A stretch of DNA of 56,170 nt from Acanthaster planci (lineage: Eukaryota; Echinodermata; Asteroidea; Valvatida; Acanthasteridae): contig NW_019091434.1 of the NCBI RefSeq assembly GCF_001949145.1, forward strand, positions 988,668 to 1,044,837, read 5' to 3'. A program made the translations under genes and the position numbers. The notes under the pieces are model-generated. The model was not told where the DNA came from, did not search any database, and saw nothing but the letters and a program-made list of their open reading frames with translations. This document shows, in pieces, positions 55,301-56,170 of the stretch; position 1 is the first letter of the stretch; every line of letters begins with the position of its first letter.

Positions 55301-56170
55301 TAAGTCCAACAGTTGGTGACAAGCCTGAGAATTAACCCTAACAGTCCTCAACCCTCCAATTTTAATATAATTTTGCACATACCCTAGGGATATAGGGTTA
55401 CAACACAATCGAATGCATGTATTTGGATGCACTCAACTTCATTTTTTGCATAAGCTTTATTTTTTCTTTTTCTATGAGCAAAACTGAAACAAAAATGGAA
55501 GTAAAAAAATTGTGACTATGTACATGAATTTACTGAGTGGAAAGATGGGGAGATAGTTACCAGGTAGAGTCCTCTGGAAAGTGGCTTGAGCAAGGTGCTG
55601 TAGGCCTTGTTGACTTCTGACGATTGCATCGCTGAGTAATCTTGCTCCTCCTGGTTAAGTGTATCATCAGGCATAATTAGGAATGACCCTTATGGCCTAT
55701 TGGCTCCGAAACATAAAGCTTAAACTTGATTTTGAGTGGATCCTCTGCTTAATGAACAACTGCTCCATTGTGTTTGGTAAACTGTGAGTGGATCCCACGG
55801 AATGAGTCTTAAGGCTGTAGTTGTTGTAATTCTGTTTAAATTTGCATAAGCAGCAAACTGAGTTCGTTGTTTTGATGTGCCACCCTTTGGCATCCCCATG
55901 AAAATAGACGATTTATGGATGAAAAATGTCCCACTGATTTAAAAGGAGTAAGATTCTCTTAACCACTACCAGCCGGGGACTCCGAAATCGGAGCTGTATG
56001 GTTTATATGTGTGGCCGGGGTCTCCGAACTCGGACAAAGGAAACAGGGCCCTGTAACAAAAGACCGTACTCCAAACAAAAGACCAGGCTGCTGGGCATGA
56101 CCGGCATTTTTCACTGTCAAAAGTGGTGATAATCCAGCGTTATTTTGAAACTGTATACCAGGGTTTGGGG
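49288..56170 (-). CDS. HSCB: HSCB, mitochondrial Fe-S cluster co-chaperone; last four exons, 5' part off the right edge
   Basis: HSCB (HSC20) is a J-protein that delivers the scaffold ISCU to the mitochondrial Hsp70 HSPA9 during Fe-S cluster assembly. The four exons encode 124 C-terminal residues that follow human HSCB (235 residues). EVNKAYSTLLKPLSRGLYL is the end of the J domain. LELNG, FLMEVMETNEELAE, KDLSQAFSEGNYPQAREIL and RLKYFSNIDDKV make up the helical C-terminal domain that binds ISCU. Phases agree at all junctions (0,1,1). The HPD motif, the zinc-binding N-terminal domain of animal HSCB and the targeting peptide must lie to the right of the window. The 48-bp third exon (51772-51819) could be missed by gene finders. 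Introns are 723, 2,876 and 2,389 bp. Confidence 0.95.
50060..50440 (-). mobile_element. tRNA-derived SINE
   Basis: Read on the minus strand, the head has an A-box-like TGGCAGTCAGG and a B box GGTTTGATTCC (complement of 50363-50373) within CCCGGGTTTGATTCCCGG, a T-arm-like hairpin. A body with repeated short GGAGGAAAA/AGAGGAA-type words (plus strand) and an AT-rich tail (TTATAAGTGAATAAATTATT) follows. The family was not identified. The orientation is inferred from the boxes. Confidence 0.6.
50690..51012 (+). mobile_element. LINE 3' fragment (end of a reverse transcriptase)
   Basis: The frame starting near 50684 contains GDRAFACAAPRLWNKLPLEI (from 50777), the hallmark of the C-terminal end of many non-LTR reverse transcriptases. 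A one-base insertion near 50865 breaks the frame; the next phase continues GRLKTFLF, the expected ending. It ends in TGATTGATTGACATGATG, like the short 3' repeats of CR1/L2-type LINEs. It is 5'-truncated and dead. Confidence 0.75.
51772..51819 (-). CDS. HSCB: HSCB 48-bp micro-exon
   Basis: The acceptor is ttgacctgcag and the donor is GTAAGT. The split codon gives Val, then KLGAFLKDLSQAFSE; the last split codon gives Gly. This matches human KEFTDNVSSAFEQ in both place and character. Confidence 0.9.
51975..52615. mobile_element. Inverted-repeat element related to the 40.43-kb foldback
   Basis: GCCACCAAGAGGTTGCCA (51999-52016) matches the reverse complement of 52573-52590 with two mismatches, and the inner arms continue loosely (GTTAACGGTT facing AATGGTTAAC-type words). 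The outer left end (TAATACAGGCAATTCACAA) resembles that of the 40428 foldback. The limits are approximate. Confidence 0.5.
53708..53949 (-). mobile_element. MITE family A, copy 2 (242 bp)
   Basis: It aligns end to end, in the opposite orientation, with 15958-16197. The ends are GGCCATTCTCCAATACTCGA and TTGAGTATTGGAAAACGGCC. It is diverged from copy 1 throughout and non-coding. Confidence 0.8.
54696..54837 (-). CDS. HSCB: HSCB exon: start of the C-terminal domain
   Basis: The acceptor is ctgtgtttgaag and the donor is GTCAGT. It encodes LELNGLTIEE and FLMEVMETNEELAETDDDAT, the equivalent of human LKLHGIEI and FLIEIMEINEKLAEAESEA. It leaves phase 1. Confidence 0.95.
54838..55560 (-). other. HSCB intron (723 bp)
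   Basis: Bounded by GTAACT and gtttgaag. It includes TTAACCCTAACAGT at 55332-55345, the same word as the end of the piggyBac-type element at 22923, but no matching right end was found. Confidence 0.7.
55561..55650 (-). CDS. HSCB: HSCB exon: end of the J domain
   Basis: The acceptor is acttaaccag and the donor is GTAACT. The exon has 30 codons in phase 0, EEQDYSAMQSSEVNKAYSTL and LKPLSRGLYL, matching human VNDAYKTLLAPLSRGLYL. Confidence 0.93.
55651..56170 (-). other. HSCB intron (partial), with CTCCGAA repeats
   Basis: No HSCB exon could be found to the right edge. Near 55975 and 56018, CCGGGGACTCCGAAATCGGA and CCGGGGTCTCCGAACTCGGA are two copies, 43 bp apart, of a GC-rich word with internal dyad symmetry (TCCGA/TCGGA). 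Confidence 0.6.

Overview
The window is eukaryotic nuclear DNA from an animal, most likely a marine invertebrate. Three spliced protein genes can be read, all on the minus strand. Between them and inside their long introns lie many small repeats. The motif ACATGTACATGT recurs dozens of times and TAGGCCTA palindromes are common, as in several marine invertebrate genomes (echinoderms, hemichordates, lancelets, molluscs). The sequence alone does not tell me which. About 95% of the window is intron or intergenic DNA, so most long open frames are spurious.

Layout, in the direction of transcription (right to left). HSCB, the mitochondrial Fe-S cluster co-chaperone, has its last four exons at 55650-49288; its 5' exons with the HPD motif lie off the right edge. 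Next, 48.03-46.11 kb holds a tandem array of about ten alanine-tRNA-like units. One still folds as a complete tRNA-Ala(UGC); one is split by a 472-bp transposon-like insertion. A compact five-exon gene follows (45565-42944) for a 190-residue protein with two EF-hands, with a CpG-rich block just upstream. MED13, a Mediator kinase-module subunit, starts at 41265 with a CpG-rich promoter. Its first eight exons (417 complete codons) are spread over 40 kb, with one 18.3-kb intron; the gene runs off the left edge. All splice phases in the three gene models agree.

The introns and spacers hold several short inverted-repeat (MITE-like) elements: two copies of a 240-bp family (15.96 and 53.71 kb), a TTAA-flanked piggyBac-type element (22.92 kb), a 420-bp element (39.52 kb), a foldback (40.43 kb) whose ends resemble an element at 51.98-52.61 kb, and a 23-bp perfect hairpin (33.30 kb). 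There is also a 143-bp triplication (27.71 kb), a tRNA-derived SINE, a LINE 3' fragment, and a histone-type 3' stem-loop with no histone gene beside it. A 50-codon plus-strand frame with a good start context and a CpG-rich upstream region lies inside MED13 intron 2.

The three genes share no obvious pathway: transcription control, calcium binding and Fe-S assembly. The points most worth a second look are the decaying tRNA array with its insertion, the isolated histone-like stem-loop, and the possible nested small gene.
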